Of a stretch of DNA of 64,000 bases, positions 13,129 through 24,120 are shown piece after piece. The notes under the pieces were generated by a model. That model did not search any database. It was not told where the DNA came from and saw nothing but the letters and a program-made list of their open reading frames with translations. Source of the stretch: Erpobdella octoculata. Taxonomy: Eukaryota > Annelida > Clitellata > Hirudinida > Erpobdellidae. The first letter of the stretch is position 1, and the number at the start of each line of letters is the position of its first letter. The position numbers were made by a program, and so were the translations under genes. Location: positions 20,469,073 through 20,533,072 of the forward strand of contig OZ022241.1 in NCBI GenBank assembly GCA_963978895.1, given 5' to 3'.

Positions 13129-13214
13129 AAGAGTGAAAGAGAGAGAGAAAGCAAATGAATAACAACGATAGAAAAACCTCCAAAAACCACGGTCAACGCC
13201 GGTAACCCTGTTAG
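12846..13214 (+). repeat. Purine-rich (GA)n tract ending in a Helitron-like 3' terminus
   Basis: A GA-rich tract, including near-perfect (GA)n at 13048-13125, is followed by AGAAAAACCTCCAAAAACC, then ACGCCGGTAACCCTGTTAG before a T. The same order (GA-rich body, AAAAACCTC, CCGGGTA, CTAG|T) ends the element at 50876-51189, so this is probably a decayed copy. The apparent ORFs here on both strands are artefacts of low complexity. Confidence 0.55.
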
Positions 13215-13334
13215 TTATATACTTAATATGAATAACAGAAAAATATCTAACAATGCTATGGAAAATAAATTTTATTCGAGATCAATTCTTAATAACCATA
13301 AGAACAAAAGTTATGTTTTGTAAATACCTTATTT

Positions 13335-13970
13335 CAGTGGTTCTTAACCTTTTTTCCCGCGCCCCCTTTGGACAAACTCGGTTTGACCGCACCCCCTACT
13401 TTTGCGTATAAAAAAACAAGTAAAATGTAAGTGATTTGCATCAAGTTGTTTATTTAATTTATTTTGTGTGACTTCCAACCGATTAGGTCAGAAAATTGAG
13501 GACCAATCTTAAACAAGGCAATTTGCATATCATCACGGGCCTCCAATCAAATTCTTTGAATGGTTTCCACATTTACCAAAGGAGAAAAGCTATTCTCACA
13601 CAAGTAGGCAGTAGCAAAAGGAACGATGAATGTCAGCCCACGTTTGGCCAAAGCTGGTTAGCTATCTAAAAAAGAGTGTAAAGCTTTTTACTGTTAACAA
13701 TTCGATAAGAAACTAGGTAAGAGGCAATCAGGATTAGTTTGTCAATAATTGACCAAAATCCTAGTTGAGGTAAACTTGCGGCATCGTCATACCGAGCTCT
13801 TTTTTTAAGAATGTCAATCGATTTGGAATTGTTGGAATGCACTGCACTGAAATGCTTTTTTAGCTCGTTCGGTTTTAAATTGTCATTTGACAGGACTTAG
13901 TCACATTAAAAACAATTCGGTCGTTCGTTGCGTGACGTTTTTGTCAGTGATAAAAGCGAAACCATACTAA
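13335..13970 (-). pseudogene. Internally deleted hAT (ZBED5/SCAND3-like) relic
   Basis: The plus strand begins CAGTGGTTCTTAACCTTTTT, a classic hAT terminal sequence. On the minus strand from about 13960, frames give a BED-finger tail (DNLKPNELKKHFSAVH), and nearer 13650-13490 a C-terminal dimerisation-like segment (FATAYLCENSFSPLVNVET). The middle of the transposase, including the catalytic region, is missing and several frames are used. It is a deletion derivative of a ZBED5-type hAT. Confidence 0.6.
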
Positions 13971-14039
13971 ACACAGTCTTCTGAATATTTTTGTTTTTTT
14001 ACACCTTTCAGTTTTGAAATGCTAATTGAATTGATAACC

Positions 14040-14600
14040 AGGCACGGATCCGGGGGGTAGGAAAATGCATCCGCCAAGACTATCAATTAAACATTTTTTG
14101 GGTAGATTACCTGGTTTTTGGTAAACAAATACCTGGTTTTTGGTTATTGAAAGTAAAATTACAATAAAATACCTACGACTACCCCCAATCATTAGCTTTT
14201 CTGGAAAAAAAATTGGACATCTTTCAAAAAAGATTTTGAAAATGACCCCCTTCCTAATTTTGGAATTGCATCCCCCACCAAGAATTCAATTTGATAAAAT
14301 GTAAAATCCACAGCACCAAAAAGCCCATCTAATTTCAACATAATTGGATAACGGGAAGTTGGTTTTTTAGTGGTAATGGGTCCAAACTTATGGTTTGAGC
14401 AATCAAACACGGTGAAGTTAAAATAAAATATTTAAAAATACAAGCATTGCCAAAATTGAAGATTTTTAAAGTTTTCTTATTATTCTCCGCAAAAATTAAA
14501 ATTGTATAAAATATTTGTTTCAAATTTAAAAATTTTATTTTGTATACTTTTATTTTTTTCTACCCCCTAAACTAGAACGGCACCCCTGCCTTATTTGAAA
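14040..14600 (+). repeat. Dispersed repeat related to segments at 36890-37140 and 41390-41550
   Basis: Its first half (ATGCATCCGCCAAGACTATC, then TTTTTTGGGTA and TACCTGGTTTTTGG) matches 36905-36965. Its second half (TTGGATAACGGGAAGTTGG onward to CACGGTGAAGTTAA) matches 41448-41530. C-rich stretches at 14575 and G-rich stretches at 14052 look like degenerate terminal parts. It is probably a non-autonomous DNA transposon; ends are not defined. Confidence 0.5.
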
Positions 14601-15464
14601 AAAAAAACAAATTAGACTATTTTCTTATTATTAACCAACAAATAAATGTATTTACAATTTGCCTTTTATCTAACCTGTGACATTTTTGTTGCAAATTGTC
14701 TTCCATTTATAGGAATCTCTCATTACAGCGATACGGCAACATAAAGCTAATCCATACCTTTTAGACCAACAATAATTTTAATTCTTTTACATAAAAAACA
14801 AAATTGTTGTTTCTGTTTGTACTTAGTAATGTCCTATTTTGAAACCCTGAAATATTTCGATGGCTATTCAATTCGGAGATTCAACATAATTATGCATTAA
14901 TGCCGTAATTGTTCGAGTGAGGAATTCACGTTCAAGCGTCTTAGTATAATCAATTGCATTCTCGACTGCGTAGTTAATTAATATTGATGATGTCTTATGA
15001 ATAAATAAAATATATCTTATCCAGTCATTTCTTAGAAGTTATTTAAGCACTGTTTAATTATTATGTACATGGTTTTTTTTGCGCAAGTACACAGACCAAG
15101 TTACGAACAAACCAAGGATGTGGCGGTGAATTTAAAACAAGGGATTTAAAAATACAAATTTAGATTTTGTGAAGAAAAACTATGGAAATCTATTTTGATT
15201 GAATATGTGGCAATAAGGCTAATTTTACATTATTTTATAATAGTAGTAATAATAATAATAATAATAATAATGTCGTGTAACTCCCGTGAACAAGGCGTCA
15301 ACTCAATCTTTCAGTCAAATGAATATAAGTGTTTCGGATGGCCTTCATGAAGCTAAAGCTAGTTACATCACTGAATAGAGCAGCCTATAATGTCGTAGGC
15401 ATGAGGTTGATTTTTCAACATTTTTAATCACAGAGCTAAAAAACAGTTTTTTTTAATTTCTTAT
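14601..15464. other. No gene seen; contains a short (AAT)n
   Basis: AT-rich sequence with an (AAT)n tract at 15241-15270 and no supported coding or structural feature. Confidence 0.5.
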
Positions 15465-15613
15465 TGTTATATCTTTTATTATTCTAAATTAATTGTAATA
15501 AATACAATCTAAACTATTGTGGTTGCTAACACTTATTTAGATCTGTAGATAATTATGTCTTTATATAAGTTAATTTGTTTATGACATGACTAAGTAGGAA
15601 ATAGAATAAAACT

Positions 15614-15647
<34 letters not shown>

Positions 15648-15670
15648 CTTATACAAACATATATATAACA
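15465..15670 (-). repeat. 3' LTR
   Basis: Begins TGTTATAT and ends ATATAACA, a perfect 8-bp terminal inversion with TG..CA borders. It matches 22020 onward for about 160 bp with a single visible change before the internal (TA)n part. Confidence 0.8.
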
Positions 15671-15683
15671 CCTCCCTCTCGTT
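15671..15683 (-). promoter_or_regulatory. Polypurine tract
   Basis: On the minus strand AACGAGAGGGAGG directly precedes the TG of the 3' LTR, the expected position for plus-strand priming. Confidence 0.65.
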
Positions 15684-15807
15684 ATAGAAAATTATATGAT
15701 TTTCTACTGGGGTCCAGTACTATCCGTTTTGAAGGGTTGCAATAACGGTTCTATTCCTGTTGGAATGTGTGTGAACTCCTCAGGATTGGCTTCATTATCC
15801 ATATGGC

Positions 15808-17154
15808 TCAGAACATGGTCTCCTGTCTATTCTCTCCATCCTCATTCTCCGTAACCCGAGGGGTTGCGATTATGTCTGGTTCCAATATCTCTTCCCCTCC
15901 TGGGAACACAATTCTTACTGGGGCTTTCTCTCCATCACTTTTATCTTGAAGGGGTACTGGCATGTCGAATGTCTCAAACATTTCTTTAAGTGCCCAATCT
16001 AAATTCCTTGGTCTTAACTGATTTGTATGCCTTTTTGTAATCCTTCTGTCAATCTCTACTTCGTAAACCGTTTTTCCAATTATTTTTAAAACCTTCCCTG
16101 GTATCCATCTGGGATGGTTTGGATTTTTATAATCTCTAGCGTACACCGCATCTTGTTCTTTAAAAACTCTCGGTCTTGACCCATTCCTTTTGTCAAACTG
16201 TCTCTTCATGCAAGATTTTTTTTCTGAATACTTTTCGTCTTTTTTAGTACTTAGTTGTAAGTCTGATAGTGGTGTTCTAATTTGTCTCCCCAAAAAAATT
16301 TCTGCGGGAGATTTTTGATTTGTACTGGATGGGCATGGTGTGGATCTATAACACAACAAAAACTTTTGCACCAATTCCTCGGTAATTCCTTCACTTTTTA
16401 GCTTTTGTATGGTTCTTTTGAAAGTATCAACAAATCTTTCAGCTTGACCATTATTTTGTGGATGAAAAGGAGGTATTCGGATATGACTGATAAATTTTGA
16501 CTGACAAAATCTTTCAAATTTCATAGAAGTAAACTGTGTTCCGTTATCTGATACCAATGTCTTGGGGAATCCATACCGAGCAAACATTCTGTTCAGCTCG
16601 CGAATTGTCGTTGTTGAGGTAGCCGCACTCATTTGTATTATTTCTGGCCATTTTGAATATGCGTCCACAACAACCAGAAACATTGAATTCTGCATTGGTC
16701 CCGCAAAATCAATGTGAATTCTCACCCAGGTCTGTGATGGTTCAGGCCATGGTGACAACGTGTTTTTTATAGGCATTTTAGCTGCTTTTTGACATGCATC
16801 ACAGGTTTTCACCATACTTTCAATATCTCTATCGATTCAATGCCAATACACCGACTGTCTGGCCAGCTTTTTCATTCTCGTAATTCCTGGATGACCCTGA
16901 TGTAGCATCCTCAATATACGCTGTTGCAGTTTTTTTGGAATTACTGCTCTTACACCCTCATGTAAAGTCAAATCAGTTGCTTTACTTTGGAATGCATTCC
17001 AGTTTGATCCAGGTTAAACTTTTGACCCAAATCCCTTTTTAATGATCTCACTTAACTCTCTGAGTTCAGAGTATTCTTCTGTCATAATTTGAATATTTTT
17101 CTTACTAACAGGTAATTGTCTCATCGTATCCTCTTGTATCATTGTGATGTCTTC
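15808..17154 (-). pseudogene. Ty3/Gypsy-type integrase
   Basis: The open part (15808-16815, 335 residues) begins within the zinc-binding H2C2 domain (VKTCDACQKAAK). It continues through an rve core with D in IHIDFAGP, D in LVSDNGTQF, and E in a PPFHPQNNGQAERFV context, and ends with a C-terminal barrel segment (WIPGKVLKIIGKTVYEVEI). Upstream of 16815 the frame continues through HQGHPGITRMKKLARQSVYW but has a TGA directly before IDRDIE and a TAA near 17014. The protein is therefore broken by two nonsense changes. It would insert element cDNA. The core triad itself is intact. Confidence 0.8.
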
Positions 17155-17173
17155 GTTTACACAGGGTACAGGT

Positions 17174-17393
17174 CAACTAGTCGCCGCCCAACTAGTCGCC
17201 GCCCAACTAGTCGCTGCCAATTAGTCGCTGGCCAACTAGTCGTCGGGCCAACTAGTCGCCGGGCCTACTAGTCGCCGCCCAACTAGTCGCCGGGCCAACT
17301 AGTCGCTGCCCAGCTTGTCGCTGTCCAACTAGTCGCCGGGCTAACTAGTCGCCGGCCAACTAGTCGCTGGCCATCTAGTCGCCGCCAAATATT

Positions 17394-17395
<2 letters not shown>
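17174..17395 (+). repeat. CAACTAGTCGCCGCC tandem array, left end of copy 1
   Basis: About fourteen imperfect units of 13-17 bp with core ACTAGTCG. The inverse array is at 20897-21125. Confidence 0.85.

Positions 17396-17397
<2 letters not shown>

Positions 17398-17484
<87 letters not shown>
17398..17484. repeat. (TA)n microsatellite
   Basis: Perfect alternating TA tract inside copy 1. The same position in copy 2 holds only TATATACATATATAG, so the tract is also length-variable between copies. Confidence 0.9.
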
Positions 17485-17489
<5 letters not shown>

Positions 17490-18215
17490 CTCATTTCACC
17501 TATTAATAACAACTTTCGCCCTACCATAGCAACATACTCAATAACTACACCTGCTTCCATTCATGTTAACTAAGTTGTTTACATTTCAGTTGTGCCCTTT
17601 CACTTTCTAATTTCTGTTCTGACTTTTGCATTTATAGCACGTGGTAGGTTCACTTTATTTCGTTAAATAATTATTTTGTTTTCGGGCTCTGAGGATGGAA
17701 AAAGTTCTCAGAGGGCTGTCTCATAACTATCATATGGACTAACCGTGTAATTAGATTTTGACATTTATTAATTTTTAACTTTCTGAAACACTTGTTGATT
17801 TTAGATTTGACAATGAACTCTTGAAAAATAAGATGTACAGTTTTTATTAAAAAACTCGTTATAAAATGTTTTGTCATTGGTTACTGTATTTTGAAGAAGT
17901 TATACGATTAATTTTTGAACAGTTAGGGAGTCTTTAAAAAAGTGTTCCAGAATTTTAATTTTAATGAGATATTTCTCTACTGCGGTGACTAGTTGTACCT
18001 ACTATGGTGATTTCTCCATTTCAGTGCGTTTTTATGAAAGCGTGCTTAAAATTATTAAATTACTAGCGGGGTACCCAGCGTTGCTCGAAGTTTCTATAAG
18101 TTTTTCTATCGTTTTTTTTCTCTCGCTCCCGTTTGCTTCCCCGTTTGCTCTCTCGCTCCCGGTCGCCTCCCGTTTGCTCTCCTGTTTCCAGTCGCTTTCC
18201 CGTTCCCGGTCGCTT

Positions 18216-19647
18216 AAGATAAGATAAGATAAGATAAGATAAGATAAGATAAGATAAGATAAGATAAGATAAGATAAGATAAGATAAGATAAGATAAGAT
18301 AAGATAAGATAAGATAAGATAAGATAAGATAAGATAAGATAAGATAAGATAAGATAAGATAAGATAAGATAAGATAAGATAAGATAAGATAAGATAAGAT
18401 AAGATAAGATAAGATAAGATAAGATAAGATAAGATAAGATAAGATAAGATAAGATAAGATAAGATAAGATAAGATAAGATAAGATAAGATAAGATAAGAT
18501 AAGATAAGATAAGATAAGATAAGATAAGATAAGATAAGATAAGATAAGATAAGATAAGATAAGATAAGATAAGATAAGATAAGATAAGATAAGATAAGAT
18601 AAGATAAGATAAGATAAGATAAGATAAGATAAGATAAGATAAGATAAGATAAGATAAGATAAGATAAGATAAGATAAGATAAGATAAGATAAGATAAGAT
18701 AAGATAAGATAAGATAAGATAAGATAAGATAAGATAAGATAAGATAAGATAAGATAAGATAAGATAAGATAAGATAAGATAAGATAAGATAAGATAAGAT
18801 AAGATAAGATAAGATAAGATAAGATAAGATAAGATAAGATAAGATAAGATAAGATAAGATAAGATAAGATAAGATAAGATAAGATAAGATAAGATAAGAT
18901 AAGATAAGATAAGATAAGATAAGATAAGATAAGATAAGATAAGATAAGATAAGATAAGATAAGATAAGATAAGATAAGATAAGATAAGATAAGATAAGAT
19001 AAGATAAGATAAGATAAGATAAGATAAGATAAGATAAGATAAGATAAGATAAGATAAGATAAGATAAGATAAGATAAGATAAGATAAGATAAGATAAGAT
19101 AAGATAAGATAAGATAAGATAAGATAAGATAAGATAAGATAAGATAAGATAAGATAAGATAAGATAAGATAAGATAAGATAAGATAAGATAAGATAAGAT
19201 AAGATAAGATAAGATAAGATAAGATAAGATAAGATAAGATAAGATAAGATAAGATAAGATAAGATAAGATAAGATAAGATAAGATAAGATAAGATAAGAT
19301 AAGATAAGATAAGATAAGATAAGATAAGATAAGATAAGATAAGATAAGATAAGATAAGATAAGATAAGATAAGATAAGATAAGATAAGATAAGATAAGAT
19401 AAGATAAGATAAGATAAGATAAGATAAGATAAGATAAGATAAGATAAGATAAGATAAGATAAGATAAGATAAGATAAGATAAGATAAGATAAGATAAGAT
19501 AAGATAAGATAAGATAAGATAAGATAAGATAAGATAAGATAAGATAAGATAAGATAAGATAAGATAAGATAAGATAAGATAAGATAAGATAAGATAAGAT
19601 AAGATAAGATAAGATAAGATAAGATAAGATAAGATAAGATAAGATAA

Positions 19648-19696
<49 letters not shown>

Positions 19697-20430
19697 AGAT
19701 AAGATAAGATAAGATAAGATAAGATAAGATAAGATAAGATAAGATAAGATAAGATAAGATAAGATAAGATAAGATAAGATAAGATAAGATAAGATAAGAT
19801 AAGATAAGATAAGATAAGATAAGATAAGATAAGATAAGATAAGATAAGATAAGATAAGATAAGATAAGATAAGATAAGATAAGATAAGATAAGATAAGAT
19901 AAGATAAGATAAGATAAGATAAGATAAGATAAGATAAGATAAGATAAGATAAGATAAGATAAGATAAGATAAGATAAGATAAGATAAGATAAGATAAGAT
20001 AAGATAAGATAAGATAAGATAAGATAAGATAAGATAAGATAAGATAAGATAAGATAAGATAAGATAAGATAAGATAAGATAAGATAAGATAAGATAAGAT
20101 AAGATAAGATAAGATAAGATAAGATAAGATAAGATAAGATAAGATAAGATAAGATAAGATAAGATAAGATAAGATAAGATAAGATAAGATAAGATAAGAT
20201 AAGATAAGATAAGATAAGATAAGATAAGATAAGATAAGATAAGATAAGATAAGATAAGATAAGATAAGATAAGATAAGATAAGATAAGATAAGATAAGAT
20301 AAGATAAGATAAGATAAGATAAGATAAGATAAGATAAGATAAGATAAGATAAGATAAGATAAGATAAGATAAGATAAGATAAGATAAGATAAGATAAGAT
20401 AAGATAAGATAAGATAAGATAAGATAAGAT
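18216..20430 (+). repeat. (AAGAT)n satellite, 443 units
   Basis: A pentanucleotide array of 2,215 bp with a single visible substitution (a TAGAT unit at 19666). Every unit boundary creates AGATAA, the WGATAR consensus of GATA-type transcription factors. In copy 2 of the host transposon the same locus has about nine units (42756-42803), one of them variant. Homogeneity implies recent expansion, although assembly could mis-size such an array. Confidence 0.95.
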
Positions 20431-20483
20431 AACGTTTATTATAGTGGTTTAAAAGATTTTACGCTTATAGACAGCCACTTCAC

Positions 20484-20690
20484 CGCTTGCCCGCTCCCTC
20501 TTGCTTTCCTGTTCCGGTCGCTTGCCCGCTCCCGCTCGCTCTTCCGTTCCCGGTCGCTTTCGCTTTCCCGGTCGCTTTCGCTTTCCCGGTCACTTTTGCT
20601 TTCTCGGTCGCTTTCGCTTTCCCGCTAGCTCTTTCGCTCCCACATTCGCTTTCTCGTTTCCGCTCGCTCTCCCACTCATTTCGTGAGCAA
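20484..20690 (-). repeat. C/T-rich imperfect repeat of the CGCTTTCCCGGTCG type
   Basis: Repeated CTTTCGCTTTCCCGGTCG-like units flank the (AAGAT)n on both sides (also 18105-18212). The inverse sequence GAAAGCGACCGGGAAAGCG occurs in copy 2 (42546-42690, 42805-42905) and in the Helitron-like element at 50876-51189. Confidence 0.75.
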
Positions 20691-20896
20691 TCTTAATTTT
20701 TTCACAAAAACCTTCCTCTATTGACTCTCAAGATTGTGTAAAAATTCTCCTCATTTTGTACCTGATCTCAATTTTGTTCACACAAACCTTCCTTTTAATG
20801 ACTTTGAATGTTGTGTAAAAATTTCATTACGATCAGATGAATAGTGTAGCAATGCATAAAAAACATACACACAGCAAATGGTGAATAGCTGTGTTC

Positions 20897-21125
20897 GCGA
20901 CTAGTTGGGCGGCGACTAGTTGGACAGCGACTAGTTGGCTCGACGACTAGTTGGGCGGCGACTAGTTGTCCCGGCGACTAGTTGGGCGGCGACTAGTTGG
21001 CCCGGCAACTAGTTGGGCGGCGACTAGTTGGGCTAGCGACAAGTTGGGCGGCGACTAGTTGGGCTAGCGACAAGTTGGGCGGTGACTAGTTGGACGGCGA
21101 CTAGTTGGCAGCGACTAGTTGGCCT
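20897..21125 (-). repeat. CGACTAGTTGGGCGG tandem array, right end of copy 1
   Basis: Inverted counterpart of the 17174-17395 array. Together they form long composite terminal inverted repeats. Confidence 0.85.
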
Positions 21126-21139
21126 GCTCCGGTTTACAC

Positions 21140-21980
21140 CTGCTATTATCAAATCCTCATTTCCTGTTGTTTCATCCGAGTCAGATTCGTCCCTAAAATC
21201 TGACCCTGAATATTCGGTGCCGTCGTCTGTTATGAAGGCTTCCGTTTCAGAACCGTCACTGTATAGGTAAAAGCCATAGTTGTTATTACCATTATTATAA
21301 TCATCATCGTCACTTTCATCCTCATCGTTTTGCATTTCGTTTCCAACATTCTTCTCATCTTCTTTTGTTTTGTTTTCGACGCCCAAGCCGACTGTATTAT
21401 TGTCACCATCTTTGCATGGTTCATCTTGAGCATCTTTGCAAGGTTGATCACCATGACTGTCTTTGACAGGCACATCATCATGACCGCCCCTGACAGGCTC
21501 ATCATCATGACCATCCTTGCATGGTTCATCTTGTACATTCTTGCATGGTTCATCTTGAACATCTTTGCATGGTTCATCTTGCACATCTTTGCAAGGCTCA
21601 TCACCATGACCATCCTTGCATGGTTCATCTTGTACATTCTTGCATGGTTCATCTTGACCGTCTTTTTTGTTTTCGCAATTGTTTGTGTCACCATTGAGGA
21701 GTTCAAAAAAATTTTTCCTTTCTTGCTGTGCGGCTCTGATTTCCTCCGCCATTTTATTCAGAGCCTTCAAGTTAACTTTGACGTATTTATTGTCCTTTAT
21801 CATTGAGATTAACTGAAGAAATTTTTTTTCAGTTTCTTCTTTTTCAATTCTCTTTTCTTCTTTTTCTCGAGCTTCCCTTTTAAGTTTCTCTTCTTTTTCT
21901 TGAGTCAACTGCTCTCGGAGAAGATCCATATGCTGTTGCCGTTGTTGCATCAATGCGATGAGTTGGCTATTGATGTCCAT
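21140..21980 (-). CDS. Gag-like protein with acidic tandem repeats
   Basis: Starts MDINSQLIALMQQRQQ, just 39 bases inside the 5' LTR. Residues ~10-60 are a strongly charged coiled coil (QEKEEKLKREAREKEEKRIE). A central block (~residues 105-195) has at least eight imperfect repeats of the form DEPCKDVQ / DEPCKDGH. It ends in a very acidic Asp/Glu/Asn tail with FITDDGTEYSGSDF. No zinc knuckle and no capsid fold that I can recognise. By position it is the gag-equivalent. The frame originally ran straight into the integrase part; the last ~30 residues of the present frame are read from the inserted array. A structural or RNA-packaging role is inferred. Confidence 0.6.
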
Positions 21981-22003
21981 TTTAGCTTCGTGGGTTTTGT
22001 GTT

Positions 22004-22019
22004 TATCCTCGTCGCCAAT
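22004..22019 (-). promoter_or_regulatory. Primer-binding-like site
   Basis: On the minus strand ATTGGCGACGAGGATA directly follows the 5' LTR. TGGCGACGAGGAT-type sequences are common at this position in animal Gypsy elements. I did not assign a tRNA. Confidence 0.5.
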
Positions 22020-22325
<306 letters not shown>

Positions 22326-22392
22326 TTTCTTGTACGCAAACTCCATTGAATATAGTTGCCCATTTTGTATTTGTTAATTTTTTTGCCAAAGA
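22326..22392 (-). mobile_element. PLE 3' terminus fragment
   Basis: On the minus strand AAAATGGGCAACTATATTCA, then a GGAGTTTGCGTACAAGAAAA segment running into (TA)n. The same terminal pattern is at 25100-25175 (minus), 49457-49520 (plus) and 63427-63470 (minus). Confidence 0.6.
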
Positions 22393-22720
22393 CTCAAAAC
22401 GTATATACGGTTACGGCTACCCTGTATTCCTTTTAACGACGAGGATAACATAAATGATAATACTTCTGACTCGTCCTCTGACACAAATACTTTGGCTGTT
22501 GAGGCTGCTCCTGACGAATCTCCTTGTAATGTATCTGGGGAAATTCTTGTCTCTTCTAATATAACACAGCGAAAGCGCAAAAATTGATTTCCAATAGTAT
22601 ACATTTTATATTCTTTTGATTTGATAGGTAGAGTATTTTTTCGTTTTTTCATTTGTTAGTGTGCTAATTCTTTGATAATTTCGGTTCTTTCTGTTTGTTT
22701 ACTTTTCTCGTTTTACTTTT

Positions 22721-22762
22721 GACCCTGAGGATGGCTGACATAGCTGAAACGGTCCGTCGGTC
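22721..22762 (+). ncRNA. Hammerhead ribozyme-like motif (HHR-1)
   Basis: Stem I GACC (22721-22724) pairs with GGTC (22759-22762). Between them lie box CTGAGGA, an extra T, stem II GGCT/AGCT around GACAT, box GAA, stem III ACG/CGT around GTC, and cleavage-site C at 22758 (a GUC triplet, the optimal hammerhead site). Outer bases ACTTTT and AAAAGT could extend stem I past an internal loop. Hammerheads of this minimal type are known at PLE termini. The extra nucleotide after CTGANGA is shared by all copies here. Confidence 0.6.
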
Positions 22763-22905
22763 TGACAATAAAAGTTTAATGGAAAAGTTTTTGGCTAATT
22801 GTAGTCTCGAACAGAGAGTTTTGTGCCGAAAGGTCGAGAATTTGGCTCGAAACGTTGTTTCTGCCAAATGGCGAGTTGTGTTGACTTAAGGAGCAAGTCT
22901 ATATT
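22763..22905 (+). mobile_element. PLE-like terminal sequence downstream of HHR-1
   Basis: AGAGTTTTGTGCCGAAAGG to GCCAAATGGCGAGTTGTG loosely follows the layout of the other hammerhead-linked termini. The short frames on both strands here have no recognisable product. Confidence 0.35.
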
Positions 22906-23766
22906 TAAAGTTTTAGCTTGATTAGATGGTGAGAAGTTTGTTAATAACAAAACCGATGTTTTTTTAATTGCTGGTATTTAAATTTGTTTCTTAGAATAAT
23001 TTTTTAAATTAAAAGTATATAAAAGGTTTTTTTATAAACTTCAAAAAAAGATAATAGAATGAACGTGTTTTCACAAGAAACGAGTCAGCAAAAAATGACT
23101 GGGGAGGGAAAAAGTGGCGAGAGAAAAAAATCAAAAAAGAAAGTAAAACGTTAGAAAAACCTCTGAAAATCCCGGGCAATGTAAAGCTAAATTAAAAAAT
23201 TATATAGCAAATTTTAGTTAAAAAATTAAAATTTTAGAAATCAGGTCAGGGAGGCAAATGACCCCCACTCCCCAATTTAAGTTTTTGCCTACTCTACAAC
23301 AATACACTGATGAAGCGTAAAACCAAATCCAAAGCTTTTGTCTTCTCAGTTTCGAAGTATCAGTGTACACTTGTAAATGATCTTTGTAGTCGTGGGTTTT
23401 TTCTATTTTTATAAAAATTTATGTCTAGGTCTGGTTTTTCTGAATAATAAAAGTTCGCTTTGTTACAAATTGTCTTGTGCTAAGAAAAGGTTTGGTTCAA
23501 GAAAATCCCAGACACATCGATAAAGGGGTGGCCGCCCCTCACCCCCTCTTTTATTGACCATTGTTATAATCTGTGCCCCTGTTAAAACTTTTATCCATCA
23601 TTTGAAAGCCCTAGACAAATTTGTAGAAAATAGAAAAATGTTTACAGATAAAATCTTCATTTGTTATTATTTTCAATATTTTCTATAAATTACAAAACCA
23701 TTCTAAAAAACCAAAAACGGTTGTCATTATTACAACAATTAGTGTCAGAAGCGAAATCTGAAAGAA
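22906..23766. other. No gene seen; repeat debris
   Basis: A degraded GA-rich/Helitron-like 3' segment at 23100-23180 (TAGAAAAACCTCTGAAAATC then CCCGGGCAATG), and C/G-rich transposon-end-like text at 23505-23575 (AAAGGGGTGGCCGCCCCTCA). No coding signal. Confidence 0.4.
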
Positions 23767-23985
23767 ATGGATTTAAAAAATTTAAAAGTACTGGAAGAAC
23801 TTTCCGTTGCTGAGTTGAGGCGGGAACTAAAAAAACAGTAGCTGAATAAAACATCTCGAGCTCGTAGATCGCCTCTCGATGGCATTGGAGGACAATATCT
23901 AGAAGAATACGAGTTTGATACGAATGAAGATTTCACAAACATTTTGAAAGAATTGATAGCAGAAATGAGAGAAAGAAACAAATAA
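23767..23985 (+). pseudogene. SAP-like gag N-terminus fragment
   Basis: Starts MDLKNLKVLEELSVAELRRELKKQ, has one TAG, then continues in frame through LDGIGGQYLEEYEFDTNEDF to a stop. The L-x-V-x-E-L-R-x-E-L-K-K pattern is that of a SAP-type helix-turn-helix found at the start of some retroelement gag proteins. No downstream pol. It is probably dead (internal stop). Confidence 0.4.
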
Positions 23986-24120
23986 ATAAGTAAGTAAGTA
24001 AATCTTTATTAACCAGCCTGACAATGACGCACAGCGGTTTACATTTAAATAATAATACAAAAAATAAGAATTAAATAAAAATGAATACAATCGACAATCT
24101 AAAGTTAAAGACTTAAATTA
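23986..24120 (-). mobile_element. LINE 3' tail fragment
   Basis: On the minus strand it reads GTTTAAATGTAAACCGCTGTG-like text and then AATAAAGATTTACTTACTTA, i.e. a 3' end with short tandem TTAC units, as in CR1/L2/RTE tails. No coding part is attached. Confidence 0.45.

Larger units (their letters stand above)
17163..21131. mobile_element. Nested non-autonomous transposon, copy 1 (3.97 kb), with array-type inverted ends
   Basis: Flanked by an 8-bp direct repeat GTTTACAC (17155-17162 and 21132-21139) and inserted in the LTR-element frame. Removing the insertion joins IIAGVN to EDITMIQEDT without a break in frame. Both ends are inverted arrays of a ~15-bp unit, CAACTAGTCGCCGCC, with variants; outermost bases are AGGGTACAGG and, inverted, CGGAGCAGG. 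Inside are (TA)n, a Helitron-like CTAG terminus on the minus strand near 18064, the giant (AAGAT)n, and C/T-rich blocks. No transposase. The 8-bp duplication fits hAT-like mobilisation. Copy 2 is at 42121-43749, inverted. Confidence 0.75.

Noticed and set aside
12812..13196. Overlapping ORFs on both strands rich in Arg/Glu or Leu/Ser
   Set aside because: Products of the (GA)n simple repeat, open in all frames by composition.
16815..17160. A separate short gene upstream of the integrase
   Set aside because: It is the continuation of the integrase frame, broken by TGA and TAA.
17174..17395. CRISPR-like array (short repeats with short spacers)
   Set aside because: Unit is a continuous 13-17 bp tandem repeat without unique spacers, in a eukaryotic transposon end.
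17694..17740. Hammerhead-like CTGAGGAT segment inside the array-ended transposon (also 43280-43330)
   Set aside because: The first box and a stem II-like stretch exist, but no GAA box or matching stem I follows.
18216..20430. Dismissing the AAGAT array as an assembly artefact
   Set aside because: A short array sits at the same place in the sister transposon, so the repeat is genuine; only its length is uncertain.
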